Of a DNA stretch of 64,000 nucleotides, positions 43,492-52,671 are shown one piece after another. The translations under genes and the position numbers were made by a program. The DNA lies in NCBI GenBank assembly GCA_021155045.1, contig JAJNQB010000019.1, forward strand, positions 186,001-250,000, written 5' to 3'. This DNA is from Arcticibacter sp. (GTDB taxonomy: Bacteria > Bacteroidota > Bacteroidia > 2-12-FULL-35-15). A model generated the notes under the pieces. It was given only the letters and a program-made list of their open reading frames with translations. It did no database searches and had not been told where the DNA came from. The stretch's first letter is position 1, and each line of letters starts with the position of its first letter.

Positions 43492-43899
43492 ATGAGAAAC
43501 ACATTATTTATAGCTATCACTATACTGTTATTTTCGGCTTGTACTTACGAGAAAGGATCTGTTCCTCAGCCAGATTTGAATTGTTCTACTGATTCTGTTC
43601 GCTATTTAAGAACAGTTGATATGCAGGACAATTTTTTTAGTCCTATGGAATTACAAATGATTGCAGGAGATACTGTAAAATTTGTTTTGCAAGGTTCGAA
43701 CCCGCATACAGCTACCTGCGATGGAACAGGAGGAAGCTCAATGCCTCAAGGTGCTACAGCATTTGATACGGGTGTTCTTTTAACTACCGGAGATGAATCA
43801 AAAAAAGTAATATCAACACCTGGAACTTACAATTATATATGCGTTGTTCATGGTTCTTCCATGATGGGCACACTTATTGTAAAAAAGCGTTGTAATTAA
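43492..43899 (+). CDS. Cupredoxin-domain lipoprotein (plastocyanin/azurin-like)
   Basis: A 135-residue lipoprotein (lipobox LFSAC, Cys 17) with a type 1 copper site: His 72 in GSNPHTATC, Cys 117 and His 120 in YICVVHGSSM, and Met 124 or 125. It resembles small blue copper proteins that carry electrons in the periplasm or at the outer membrane. Followed after 18 bp by YceI and then by a DUF5777 barrel, so probably an operon with an envelope redox or copper role. Confidence 0.9.
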   Translation: MRNTLFIAITILLFSACTYEKGSVPQPDLNCSTDSVRYLRTVDMQDNFFSPMELQMIAGDTVKFVLQGSNPHTATCDGTGGSSMPQGATAFDTGVLLTTGDESKKVISTPGTYNYICVVHGSSMMGTLIVKKRCN

Positions 43900-43917
43900 C
43901 CCAATAAAAACATTAAA

Positions 43918-44466
43918 ATGAAAAAGATATTATTTGTTTGTTTGTTGTTTGCATTTACAATCGTTGCAAAATCTCAAATATTTTTAGCCAAAACGTGTGA
44001 AATAAGTTTTTTCTCTGAAGCGCCAATGGAAAATATTAAAGCCATAAACAAAGCAGCAAAACCAATTTTGAATACTGCTACAAACGATATTCAAATAAAA
44101 ATTGTAATCAGTGCATTTGTTTTTGAAAAACCTTTAATGCAAGAACACTTTAATGAAAACTATATGGAAAGCGAAAAATTTCCAGATGCAATTTTCAAAG
44201 GTAAAATCAACGAAACAATTGATTGGAAAAAAGATGGCGAATACAAAGTAACAGTTACTGGAACGTTAAAAATTCATGGTGTTGAAAAAGCAAGAACATT
44301 TGAAGGAACAGTTAAAATAAAAGGTGATGAAATTACAATCGATACAAAATTTAATATTCACATTGCCGACCACGGAATAAAAGTACCAAGTATGTATATC
44401 AAAAATATTGCAGAAGATGTAGAAGTAAAACTTAATGCAGTACTAGAACCATTTAAAAAGAAATAA
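43918..44466 (+). CDS. YceI-family periplasmic lipid-binding protein
   Basis: 182 residues with a signal peptide (about 1-19) and the YceI lipocalin-like barrel: KTCEISFFSEAPMENIKA at the start, EKFPDAIFKGKI, YKVTVTGTLKIHGVEKARTFEGTVKIKGDEITIDTKFNIHIADHGIKVP. YceI proteins bind polyisoprenoids or other amphiphiles in the periplasm. Second gene of the cupredoxin operon; 5 bp before DUF5777. Confidence 0.92.
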   Translation: MKKILFVCLLFAFTIVAKSQIFLAKTCEISFFSEAPMENIKAINKAAKPILNTATNDIQIKIVISAFVFEKPLMQEHFNENYMESEKFPDAIFKGKINETIDWKKDGEYKVTVTGTLKIHGVEKARTFEGTVKIKGDEITIDTKFNIHIADHGIKVPSMYIKNIAEDVEVKLNAVLEPFKKK

Positions 44467-44471
44467 TTTGT

Positions 44472-45428
44472 ATGAGGCTATTTTACCCATTTTTAACAGT
44501 ATCTTTTTTATTTTCATCACTAACAATTTTTGCGCAAGACGACTTGCTTAGTTTAGTAGATGATGCTACACCTAAAAAACGTGAGAAAGTAATAGCCACT
44601 TTCAAAACTTCAAAAATAATAAGTGCTCAAAGTACCGAAACGGTAAAGGCTGGTACAATGGATTTTAGAGTTACTCACCGTTTTGGAAACATTGGAACAC
44701 AAAGCGGGGGAGGTGGTCATACATTATATGGTTTAGATAATTCAGCGGATATTCGTATCTCTTTTGATTTTGGAATTACAGATAATCTTACATTAGGTGT
44801 TGGGCGTAGTAAAATGAATGAACTAATAGATGGTTTGGTGAAATGGCGTTTTTTAACACAAACAACCGATAATCATATTCCCTTTTCTATTGCATTTTTT
44901 GGTAGCATGAGTTATAATCCACAATCGGCAAATCAATTTTATAGCGGAACAGTTAAAACAGCTGATTTTAAACAAAAAGAAGAACACCGTTTTGCTTATA
45001 CAAGCCAACTTTTAATTGCACGAAAATTTGGAAATTTTTGTTCTATTGAATTATTACCAACCTACAATCATAGAAATTTTGTGGCTGCAAACATTAACCC
45101 TGATAATGGTGCAGAAGAAACCAATGATCTTATTTCGTTGGGTATTGGTGGAAGAATAAAGCTTACAAAACGAATTTGTTTGGTAGCAGATTATTTTTAT
45201 ACATTTTCAAAATACCGTACAAACAATCCTACCAATGCTTTTTATGCCCCATTGGCAATAGGTTTCGAAATTGAAACAGGAGGTCATGTGTTTCATATCA
45301 ACTACACAAATGCTGCTGGAATTATCGAAAACAATTTTATTCCAAACACCACCGACAATTGGTTAAAAGGTGGATTTAAACTTGGGTTTAACATTTCACG
45401 TGTGTTTGATATAGTAAAGCCCAAATAG
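44472..45428 (+). CDS. DUF5777 outer-membrane beta-barrel protein
   Basis: 318 residues, signal peptide ending IFAQ (about residue 21), a linker rich in Lys and Thr, then KAGTMDFRVTHRFGNIG and DNSADIRISFDFGITDNLTLGVGRSKMNELIDG, which mark DUF5777, and further barrel strands to GFNISRVFDIVKPK. Function unknown; frequent next to YceI and c-type cytochromes or cupredoxins in Bacteroidota. Last gene of the operon, with a stem-loop 4 bp after its stop. Confidence 0.87.
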   Translation: MRLFYPFLTVSFLFSSLTIFAQDDLLSLVDDATPKKREKVIATFKTSKIISAQSTETVKAGTMDFRVTHRFGNIGTQSGGGGHTLYGLDNSADIRISFDFGITDNLTLGVGRSKMNELIDGLVKWRFLTQTTDNHIPFSIAFFGSMSYNPQSANQFYSGTVKTADFKQKEEHRFAYTSQLLIARKFGNFCSIELLPTYNHRNFVAANINPDNGAEETNDLISLGIGGRIKLTKRICLVADYFYTFSKYRTNNPTNAFYAPLAIGFEIETGGHVFHINYTNAAGIIENNFIPNTTDNWLKGGFKLGFNISRVFDIVKPK

Positions 45429-45432
45429 ATAA

Positions 45433-45452
45433 AATACCCTGTTTAGGGTATT
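45433..45452. repeat. Inverted repeat between DUF5777 and feoA
   Basis: AATACCCT (45433-45440), GTTT, AGGGTATT (45445-45452). It could be a weak terminator for the upstream operon or an operator ahead of feoAB; no T-run follows. Confidence 0.5.
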
Positions 45453-45482
45453 GCATTATTTTCATTAAACAAGTTTAAAGAG

Positions 45483-45490
45483 TAACTTTG
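45483..45490 (+). promoter_or_regulatory. -7 box abutting feoA
   Basis: TAACTTTG ends 5 bp before the ATG at 45496 (its G is also the first base of an in-frame GTG at 45490). The transcript would be leaderless or nearly so. Confidence 0.45.
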
Positions 45491-45495
45491 TGCAC

Positions 45496-45735
45496 ATGAA
45501 AAGTGCGTTGAGACAATTGTCTGATTTGCAATTAGGACAAAAAGCAATAATAGATTCGTTTACTGATAGCATAATGGCATTAAAGTTATTAGAAATGGGT
45601 TGTACTCCCGGAGAAATGGTTCGGCTTGATAATATTGCTCCTTTAGGTGACCCCATTGCCATTTCTGTTTCTGGCTATCTATTAAGTTTACGAAAAGAAG
45701 AAGCTTCTACAATTTTAGTATCACCTCTTATTTGA
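45496..45735 (+). CDS. feoA: Ferrous iron transport protein A
   Basis: An SH3-like cytoplasmic protein of about 79 residues that works with FeoB in Fe(II) uptake. Motifs: LSDLQLGQKAII, MALKLLEMGCTPGEMVRLDNIAPLGDPIAISVSGYLLSLRKEEA, the standard FeoA core. The ATG at 45496 is preferred; the frame also has GTG at 45490. It is followed by feoB after 56 bp. Confidence 0.92.
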   Translation: MKSALRQLSDLQLGQKAIIDSFTDSIMALKLLEMGCTPGEMVRLDNIAPLGDPIAISVSGYLLSLRKEEASTILVSPLI

Positions 45736-45791
45736 AATTCAAGCAAAAAGTATTGAAATCATTTTTATTTTAAAAAATCTTATCTTGTGCT

Positions 45792-47936
45792 GTGGATTCG
45801 CTTAAATCAACCATATTACTTTCTGGAAAACAAAAAATAAAAATTGCTCTTGTTGGAAATCCTAACTGTGGAAAATCTACTTTATTTAATGCACTCACAG
45901 GTTTAAATCAAAAAACGGGAAATTTTCCAGGTGTTACTGTCGATAAAAAAGTAGGAACAATAAAACTTGAAAAAAATATTGTTGCTGAATTTGTTGATTT
46001 ACCCGGAACATATAGTTTGTATCCAAAATCAATTGATGAGCAAGTTGCATTTGAAGTACTTTGCAATCCTGATAACGAAGACCATCCCGATTTAACTATT
46101 GTGGTTGCAGATGCAAGCAATTTAAAACGCAATCTGTTTTTAGTTTCACAAATCATCGATTTAAAAATGCCAGTAATACTTGCATTAAACATGATGGATA
46201 TGGTGGAAAAAGAAGGCAGTGTGATTGATGCTGTGCGACTTTCAGAAAAACTTGGAGTAAAAGTAATTGGAATAAGTGCCAGAAATAAAAATGGAATAGA
46301 AGAATTAAAATCAGCTATTTTACAGCCATTACAAGTGCCTCAATATGATTTTATCGACCTAAAAAAGATTGCTCCAGACTTAATTGAAAAAGTAAAATCT
46401 GTAGTAAAAGTAAACAGCGATTTTGTTGCTTTTCAAATTATTAATAATATCAATGAAATAAATTATTTCAGTTCAAACAAAGACAAAAAAAATAAAATAG
46501 AAGAAGCGCTCAACACATTTATTGTTGATAAAAATCAATTACAACAAAAAGAAAGCGTTGAAAGGTATAAAGCAATTAATAGAATTGTTGAAGAATGCAT
46601 TACCAGCAGTACAGCAATTAAAACAGAAACATTCACACATAAATTAGATAGTTTTTTAACGCATAGGGTTTGGGGCTATGTTATTTTTTTAGCGGTGTTG
46701 TTTTTTATTTTTCAAACCATATTTTTTTTAGCAGCTTATCCAATGGAATGGATTGAAAATCTGTTTGTTGTTTTTTCTCAGTGGACATCCAATTTTTTAC
46801 CTCAAGGAGATTTAAGCAATTTGCTTGTTGATGGAATTATTGCAGGCTTAAGCGGAGTGGTAGTTTTTGTTCCTCAAATAGCATTACTTTTTGCTTTTAT
46901 TGCCATATTGGAAGATACAGGTTATATGGCACGTGTAAGTTTTATCATGGATAAACTTTTACGAAAATTTGGATTAAATGGACGTTCTGTAATTCCTTTA
47001 ATTAGCGGTGTTGCATGTGCTGTACCTGCAATTATGAGTGCACGAACAATCAGCAATTGGAAAGAACGTATCATCACTATTATGGTAACACCGTTGATGA
47101 GTTGCTCTGCGCGATTACCTGTTTATACGTTGCTTATTTCATTGGTAATTCCCAGTAATCAAAAATTTGGTTTTTTTAATTACCAAGGCTTAATTTTAAT
47201 GGCATTATATTTAATTGGTTTTATTGCAGCAATTGGTGCGGCAATAGTGATGAAATGGATTTTAAAAGCGCGCGAAAAAAGCTATTTTATAATGGAACTG
47301 CCTGTGTATCGCACACCACAATGGAAAAATGTTGGATTAACAATTTACGAAAAAGTAAAAGTGTTTTTATGGGATGCAGGAAAAATTATTGTTGCAATTT
47401 CTGTTATACTTTGGTATTTATCCTCACATGCACCAGGAAATCGTTTTGCTGATATTGATAAAAAATACGAATCGAGTTTATATTTGAACGACTCATCGGT
47501 TGCAATAGAAGCAAAAATTGCATCTGAAAAATTAGAAGCTTCTTATGCAGGAATACTCGGGAAATCAATTGAACCAGCCATTAAACCTTTGGGTTTTGAT
47601 TGGAAAATTGGAATTTCATTGGTTACATCATTTGCTGCTCGAGAAGTTTTTGTGGGAACCATGGCAACAATTTATAGTGTTGGAAATTCTGACAACACTC
47701 AATCAATAAGAGATAAAATGTTGTCTGAAAAAAATCCAGAAACAGGGTTGCCAAAATTTTCGGTTGCTGTTGGTTTTTCATTGTTACTTTTTTATGCTTT
47801 TGCCATGCAGTGTATGAGTACTTTGGCTATTGTTTATCGTGAAACAAAAAACATCAAATGGCCCATCATTCAGTTTTTGTATATGGGAGCACTGGCATAC
47901 CTTGCAAGTTTTGTGGTGTATCAGTTGTTGAAATAG
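45792..47936 (+). CDS. feoB: Ferrous iron transporter B
   Basis: Inner-membrane Fe(II) transporter with a GTPase domain. 714 residues, normal. It starts with GTG at 45792. G-domain: G1 GNPNCGKST (22-30), G2 FPGVTVDKK, G3 DLPGTYSL, G4 LNMMDM, G5 ISARNKNG. The membrane part has the gate motifs with the conserved Cys (ISGVACAVPAIMSAR and TPLMSCSARLPVY) and the final FAMQCMSTLAIVYRETK. It forms feoAB with 45496-45735. Confidence 0.97.
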   Translation: MDSLKSTILLSGKQKIKIALVGNPNCGKSTLFNALTGLNQKTGNFPGVTVDKKVGTIKLEKNIVAEFVDLPGTYSLYPKSIDEQVAFEVLCNPDNEDHPDLTIVVADASNLKRNLFLVSQIIDLKMPVILALNMMDMVEKEGSVIDAVRLSEKLGVKVIGISARNKNGIEELKSAILQPLQVPQYDFIDLKKIAPDLIEKVKSVVKVNSDFVAFQIINNINEINYFSSNKDKKNKIEEALNTFIVDKNQLQQKESVERYKAINRIVEECITSSTAIKTETFTHKLDSFLTHRVWGYVIFLAVLFFIFQTIFFLAAYPMEWIENLFVVFSQWTSNFLPQGDLSNLLVDGIIAGLSGVVVFVPQIALLFAFIAILEDTGYMARVSFIMDKLLRKFGLNGRSVIPLISGVACAVPAIMSARTISNWKERIITIMVTPLMSCSARLPVYTLLISLVIPSNQKFGFFNYQGLILMALYLIGFIAAIGAAIVMKWILKAREKSYFIMELPVYRTPQWKNVGLTIYEKVKVFLWDAGKIIVAISVILWYLSSHAPGNRFADIDKKYESSLYLNDSSVAIEAKIASEKLEASYAGILGKSIEPAIKPLGFDWKIGISLVTSFAAREVFVGTMATIYSVGNSDNTQSIRDKMLSEKNPETGLPKFSVAVGFSLLLFYAFAMQCMSTLAIVYRETKNIKWPIIQFLYMGALAYLASFVVYQLLK

Positions 47937-47945
47937 TTTTTCATT

Positions 47946-47953
47946 TACCTTTG
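47946..47953 (+). promoter_or_regulatory. -7 box of the SprT-like gene
   Basis: TACCTTTG, 20 bp before the GTG at 47974; GTTG (47924-47927) lies 18 bases upstream as a possible -33. Confidence 0.5.
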
Positions 47954-47973
47954 TATAAATATAAAAAAACAGA

Positions 47974-48645
47974 GTGACACAACTCCATCGTAATCAATCC
48001 ATTTTAAATAAATATTTGCCAGAGCAAGTTGTTCCTACTATTGCGGATTGGATTTACAAATATGATTTTAAATTAAAAATTAAAAAAAGTCGTGCTTCAA
48101 AATATGGAGATTATCGCCCACCATCAAAAGGGAAAAATCATATCATCACCATTAATCACGACTTAAATAAATATGCTTTTTTAATTACATTGGTTCACGA
48201 AATAGCACATTTAACATGTTTCAATAAACACAAAAATAGTGTGTCTCCACACGGAGCCGAATGGAAATTAGAATTTAAAATTTTAATGAATTATTTTTTA
48301 TACGAAAAAATTTTTCCTGATGATGTAAAAATTGTTTTAATCAATTACATGAAAAATCCTGCAGCATCTAGTTGTTCTGATGTAAGTTTATTGCGTACTT
48401 TAAAAAAGTATGATGAACGAGATAAAACCATTTTGTTAGAACAAATAGTAGAAGGTGCGGTTTTTATGTATGGTAACGAGCGTACATTTTTAAAAGGAGA
48501 ACAAATTCGAAAACGATTCAGATGTAAGGAAATAAAAACAAAAAGAATTTACCTTTTTAACCCATTAACTGAAGTTTTGCCAATAAATACAGTAGTTGAA
48601 GAAAAAAAATCAGATTTTTTCAATATTTTCAAAATTACTAAATAA
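47974..48645 (+). CDS. SprT-like zinc metalloprotease-fold protein
   Basis: 223 residues, starting with GTG. The zinc-protease motif HEIAH is at residues 75-79 (LVHEIAHL), preceded by KKSRASKYGDYRPP and followed by SPHGAEWKLEFKILM, all typical of SprT-domain proteins. It lacks a signal peptide, so is cytoplasmic. Eukaryotic Spartan relatives cut DNA-protein crosslinks; the bacterial role is not settled. Confidence 0.87.
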   Translation: MTQLHRNQSILNKYLPEQVVPTIADWIYKYDFKLKIKKSRASKYGDYRPPSKGKNHIITINHDLNKYAFLITLVHEIAHLTCFNKHKNSVSPHGAEWKLEFKILMNYFLYEKIFPDDVKIVLINYMKNPAASSCSDVSLLRTLKKYDERDKTILLEQIVEGAVFMYGNERTFLKGEQIRKRFRCKEIKTKRIYLFNPLTEVLPINTVVEEKKSDFFNIFKITK

Positions 48646-48690
48646 TCAATATTTAATCAAAAAATAACCTTCAAACTATTGGGTTTTTGT

Positions 48691-48698
48691 TAAATTTG
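48691..48698 (+). promoter_or_regulatory. -7 box of the aminotransferase gene
   Basis: TAAATTTG, 48 bp before the ATG at 48747. The box lies inside the longer open frame that begins at 48687, which supports the later start. Confidence 0.45.
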
Positions 48699-48746
48699 TT
48701 GCTCTCTGGAAAGAGAACATTTTTAATCATTCAAAAAACGAATAAA

Positions 48747-50042
48747 ATGAGTACAACAGTAGTGGACAAAAACATCGATTTAAAAGTATCAAAACTTGCA
48801 GATAATATAATAGGTTCTGAAATTATAAAACTTGCTGCAGAGGTAAATGAAAAAATAAAAAAGGGCGAAAAAGTTTATAATTTAACAATTGGAGATTTTA
48901 ATCCCAAAGTGTTTCCTATTCCTGCCGAGTTGAAGAATGAAATTATAAAAGCATACCAAGAAGATCAAACGAATTACCCTGCTGCTGATGGAATGTTAGA
49001 GTTGAGAACTGCTGTTTCAAAACTTTTAAAAGAAAGAGGTAATTTAGATTATAAAACAGATGAAATTGTAATTGCTGGCGGTGCCCGTCCTCTTATTTAT
49101 GCAATATTTAGAGCATTAGTAGATGCTGGAGATACAGTTGTTTTTCCCGTGCCATCATGGAACAATAACCACTATACTTATTTGAATGGAGCAAAGCCTG
49201 TTTTGATTGAAACAAGCCCTGAAAATAAATTTATGCCTACTGCTGCTGAATTAAAACCATTTGTTGCAGAAGCAAATATTATAGCATTGTGTTCTCCATT
49301 AAATCCAACAGGAACAACTTTCACAAAAAAAGATTTAGAAGAAATTTGCGATATAATTTTAGTTGAAAATACTAAACGCCTCGCTGAAAATAAAAAACCA
49401 CTTTATTTAATGTACGACCAAATTTATTGGGCATTAACACATGGTGATACACAACATTACAACCCTGTTTCGTTGCGTCCTGAAATGAAAAACTATACAG
49501 TGTTTGTGGATGGTATTTCAAAATCACTCGCAGCAACAGGTGTACGTGTAGGTTGGAGCATGGGACCTAAAAAAATTATTGAAAAAATGAAATCCATTTT
49601 AACGCATGTTGGTGCATGGGCACCAAAAGCAGAACAAATGGCAACTGCCGTTTATTTGAATGATTTAAAGAGCTATGATACATTTTTGGAAGATATTAAA
49701 TCAAAAATAAACGATAGGTTACTTGGTTTTTATAAAGGATTTCAAGCATTAAAATCAGAAGGTCATAGAGTAGATGCAATAACTCCTGAAGCTGCAATCT
49801 ATTTAACGGTGCAGTTTGCATTACACGGACAAAAAACTACTGAAGAAAAAATATTAGCTACTACACAAGATGTTACAAAATATATTTTAGATGAAGCACA
49901 AGTTGCTATCGTTCCATTTTACGCTTTTGGTTCTTCAAGTGATTCTAATTGGTACCGTTTGTCTGTTGGTACTTGCAAATTAGAAGATGTAAATGGTGTA
50001 ATTGAAAATTTGCGCAAAGCATTAAGCAAATTGAGTAAATAA
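48747..50042 (+). CDS. Class I/II pyridoxal-phosphate aminotransferase
   Basis: About 431 residues from MSTTVVDKNIDLKVSKLADN at 48747; the upstream 20 codons look non-coding. Fold type I motifs: YNLTIGDFNPKVFPIP, YPAADGMLELRTAVSKLL, LCSPLNPTGTTF (Asn contact), LMYDQIYWALTH (Asp, PLP nitrogen), and FVDGISKSLAATGVRVGW with the PLP Lys in SKSLAATG. Closest in character to aspartate/aromatic-type transaminases; the substrate is not certain. Monocistronic or cotranscribed with the next gene (22-bp gap). Confidence 0.9.
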   Translation: MSTTVVDKNIDLKVSKLADNIIGSEIIKLAAEVNEKIKKGEKVYNLTIGDFNPKVFPIPAELKNEIIKAYQEDQTNYPAADGMLELRTAVSKLLKERGNLDYKTDEIVIAGGARPLIYAIFRALVDAGDTVVFPVPSWNNNHYTYLNGAKPVLIETSPENKFMPTAAELKPFVAEANIIALCSPLNPTGTTFTKKDLEEICDIILVENTKRLAENKKPLYLMYDQIYWALTHGDTQHYNPVSLRPEMKNYTVFVDGISKSLAATGVRVGWSMGPKKIIEKMKSILTHVGAWAPKAEQMATAVYLNDLKSYDTFLEDIKSKINDRLLGFYKGFQALKSEGHRVDAITPEAAIYLTVQFALHGQKTTEEKILATTQDVTKYILDEAQVAIVPFYAFGSSSDSNWYRLSVGTCKLEDVNGVIENLRKALSKLSK

Positions 50043-50064
50043 AAAAATCCAGAAAGAAATTCAG

Positions 50065-51153
50065 ATGAAAAATAATTATTGTGTGATAATGGCGGGCGGT
50101 ATTGGTAGCCGATTTTGGCCCATGAGCAGAACATCTCATCCAAAACAGTTTATGGATATTTTAGGAACCGGAGAAACATTGTTACAACAAACGTATAATC
50201 GATTTTTGCGTCTTTGTCCTAAAGAAAATATTTACATTGTAACCAACGATTCTTATGTTGGATTAGTACAAGAACAAATAAAAAATGTTGCCAAAGAAAA
50301 TATTTTGAGTGAACCGGCTCGAAAAAATACTGCTCCTTGCGTAGCTTACGCATGCTATAAAATAGCACAAAAAAATCCGGATGCTTTAACGGTAATTGCT
50401 CCTTCTGACCATTTGATTACAAAAGAAGATACATTTGTGAAAGCCATTAAGGCTTGCTACAAAAAAGCTGCTTCAGAAGATTGTTTGGTTACTTTAGGAA
50501 TTACGCCAAGCCGACCGGATACGGGTTACGGTTATATTCAGTTTGTAGAATCATCCATTCCTGAAAAAGATAAACGAATTAAAAAAGTAAAAACATTTAC
50601 GGAGAAACCCGATTTAGAAATGGCAAAGTTTTTTTTAAAGAGTGGTGATTTTTTATGGAATTCAGGGATATTTATATGGAGTGTAAAAAGTGTTATCAAA
50701 GCTTTTGAAACACATTGCTCCGATATGGATGTAATTTTCAAAGAAGGGAATGGCGTTTATAATACCCCTCAAGAATCTGATTTTATTGCAAAAGCATATA
50801 CCAATTGCAAAAATATTTCCATTGATTATGCTATTATGGAAAAAGCAGAAAATGTATATGTACGCTCATCTATAATTGGCTGGAGCGATTTAGGGACTTG
50901 GGGTTCGTTGTACGAACACATCAAACAAGACGATAATAAAAATGCAATCGTTGGAAAAAATGTGTTAGCCTACGATTCAAAAAATTGTATTGTAAATGTT
51001 CCAAAAGATAAACTTGTTGTGATGCAAGGTTTAGATGATTATATTGTTGTGGAATCAGATGGCATTTTACTTATTTGCAAAAAAGAAGATGAACAACAAA
51101 TTAGAACGTTTGTAAATGACGTGAAGGTTGGAAAAGGGGATAAGTTTGTTTAA
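50065..51153 (+). CDS. manC: Mannose-1-phosphate guanylyltransferase
   Basis: Makes GDP-mannose from mannose-1-phosphate and GTP for surface polysaccharides. 362 residues: the nucleotidyltransferase signature MAGGIGSRFWPMSRTSHPKQF (residues 9-29), ENILSEPARKNTAPC, VIAPSDHLI, FTEKPD, SGIFIWS, and DYAIMEKAENVYV. It lacks the C-terminal isomerase domain of the bifunctional enzymes. Its stop overlaps the stop of the convergent T9SS gene by 4 bp. Confidence 0.95.
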   Translation: MKNNYCVIMAGGIGSRFWPMSRTSHPKQFMDILGTGETLLQQTYNRFLRLCPKENIYIVTNDSYVGLVQEQIKNVAKENILSEPARKNTAPCVAYACYKIAQKNPDALTVIAPSDHLITKEDTFVKAIKACYKKAASEDCLVTLGITPSRPDTGYGYIQFVESSIPEKDKRIKKVKTFTEKPDLEMAKFFLKSGDFLWNSGIFIWSVKSVIKAFETHCSDMDVIFKEGNGVYNTPQESDFIAKAYTNCKNISIDYAIMEKAENVYVRSSIIGWSDLGTWGSLYEHIKQDDNKNAIVGKNVLAYDSKNCIVNVPKDKLVVMQGLDDYIVVESDGILLICKKEDEQQIRTFVNDVKVGKGDKFV

Positions 51154-52637
51154 TTCACAATCAGTTTTTTACAAGAATAATAATTGTCTGTTATAACTTT
51201 TACAAAATATATTCCTGATTTTATATTATCCAAATTTAGTTCTACGTTATGACTTCCGTATTTTAATTCATCTTTTTTTTCTTCAATTAATAGTTGTCCA
51301 ACTGAATTGAATACTTCAATTGTTACATTTTTTGAATTGTAGTTCAATTCAAAAGTTACATTTACACTTTTTGCTGCAGGATTTGGAGATAAATTTAATT
51401 GATTATAAAAACTCCCCTTTTCAGTTATACCTACTATTGCTTCTGAACCACAGGCAACTCCGTTTTTTTTAAAGTAGTTGATAGTGTGATTTATGGTTCG
51501 ATATCCGCCCATCGGGAATAAATTATGAGAATAGGAATAATCATAAATTCCTAATCCAGCAACATAAGTTGTTGATTCATATGGTGGAGGTCCATTCGTA
51601 TCGATATTTCCCCAGCAATTTTCATTTGGACAGAAAGCAAACCCTGGAACGTAATTGGATTTAAAAGTCAACAAGTTTAAACTACAATAATTCTTGTAGC
51701 TCAATGTTTTTTCTTCTGTGTTGATAGTTTCAAAAGGGAAATTAGTTATTTCTGAAAATCTATAATAGCTTAAGTTAATTGTATCTGTTGTTTCTATGGA
51801 TGAAGAAATGTTAAATATTTTTTTTTGAATGGTATATTTGATTGAATCAATTGAAACGAATTTATTTAAAACAGTATATTTTTTATAACGGTTGTAATCA
51901 CCTGGAGGGTAAGAATAATCTGAAAGATATTCATGAAATTGAATTTCATCTGCAATTTGATAATCATATATAAGTTCATTTGTGATTTTATTAATTCCAC
52001 CATTTGGTGATAAGTTTCCAATTAGTTTAATTGGTTTTAAAACATTCGGAAAAGAATCAATTGTAAAAAAAGTTGATAGTCCCCAATTTTTACATACTGT
52101 TATTTCTTTTTGATTCAAGGGCGAATTAATAATGTTTCCTAGATTATCTTTATGAATTATTTTGTAAAAACGAACAGAATCAATATTTCCAAAAATCGAT
52201 ATGGTGTCAGAACGGTCAAAGAATAAATAAAATTTATTGCTTGTGTTTTGATAAAAAATTATTGTATCATTCGTATTTGTGTTAAATGAAAATTGTAAAG
52301 TATCATCTGGGAGGGTAATAAATTTATAGTTAAATAAATTATTGTAAATTATTTTTGATCCAACCCATGAAGGTGTATTCTGAGGGAAACAATCTTGTGA
52401 GCCCCAGAATGTACAAGTTGAACTTGTAATTGGGTTTGTGTAATCAATTAATTTAAAATTTTGATAGATGCTATCTGTTCCATTAGCAAATACAGAATCA
52501 AAAGAGATGTTATAAGCTCTAGAGAAGCTTGTGGAGTCAACAAATATTTTTTTTGAATTGGAATTAAATAATTTATAGTTCTGACCTATAAGAGCGGAAT
52601 TAAGAAGAATGAAAAAACATATAAAGCATCGTTTCAT
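51150..52637 (-). CDS. Secreted protein with T9SS type A sorting domain, body unknown
   Basis: 495 residues: signal peptide (about 1-18, ALIGQ), a long beta-rich body with no recognised family and few cysteines, and a C-terminal sorting domain from about 415 (LNLSPNPAAKSVNVTFEL, VTIEVFNSVGQLLIEEKK, IKSGIYFVKVITDNYYSCKKLIVN). It should cross the outer membrane through T9SS and be attached to or released from the surface. A probable promoter lies inside the 3' end of the upstream gene (-7 box 52663-52670). It overlaps manC's stop by 4 bp. Confidence 0.85.
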   Translation of the reverse strand: MKRCFICFFILLNSALIGQNYKLFNSNSKKIFVDSTSFSRAYNISFDSVFANGTDSIYQNFKLIDYTNPITSSTCTFWGSQDCFPQNTPSWVGSKIIYNNLFNYKFITLPDDTLQFSFNTNTNDTIIFYQNTSNKFYLFFDRSDTISIFGNIDSVRFYKIIHKDNLGNIINSPLNQKEITVCKNWGLSTFFTIDSFPNVLKPIKLIGNLSPNGGINKITNELIYDYQIADEIQFHEYLSDYSYPPGDYNRYKKYTVLNKFVSIDSIKYTIQKKIFNISSSIETTDTINLSYYRFSEITNFPFETINTEEKTLSYKNYCSLNLLTFKSNYVPGFAFCPNENCWGNIDTNGPPPYESTTYVAGLGIYDYSYSHNLFPMGGYRTINHTINYFKKNGVACGSEAIVGITEKGSFYNQLNLSPNPAAKSVNVTFELNYNSKNVTIEVFNSVGQLLIEEKKDELKYGSHNVELNLDNIKSGIYFVKVITDNYYSCKKLIVN

Positions 52638-52662
52638 TTACAGCTTGTAATTGGTAATGTAT

Positions 52663-52670
52663 CAAATATA
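52663..52670 (-). promoter_or_regulatory. -7 box of the T9SS protein gene
   Basis: TATATTTG on the minus strand, with GTTG (52691-52694) 20 bases upstream inside the carbonic anhydrase gene; 25 bp before the ATG at 52637. Confidence 0.45.
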
Positions 52671-52671
52671 A

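Noticed and set aside
45433..45496. Iron-responsive riboswitch before feoA
   Set aside because: Too short: the -7 box is 5 bp from the start, leaving no leader for a riboswitch.
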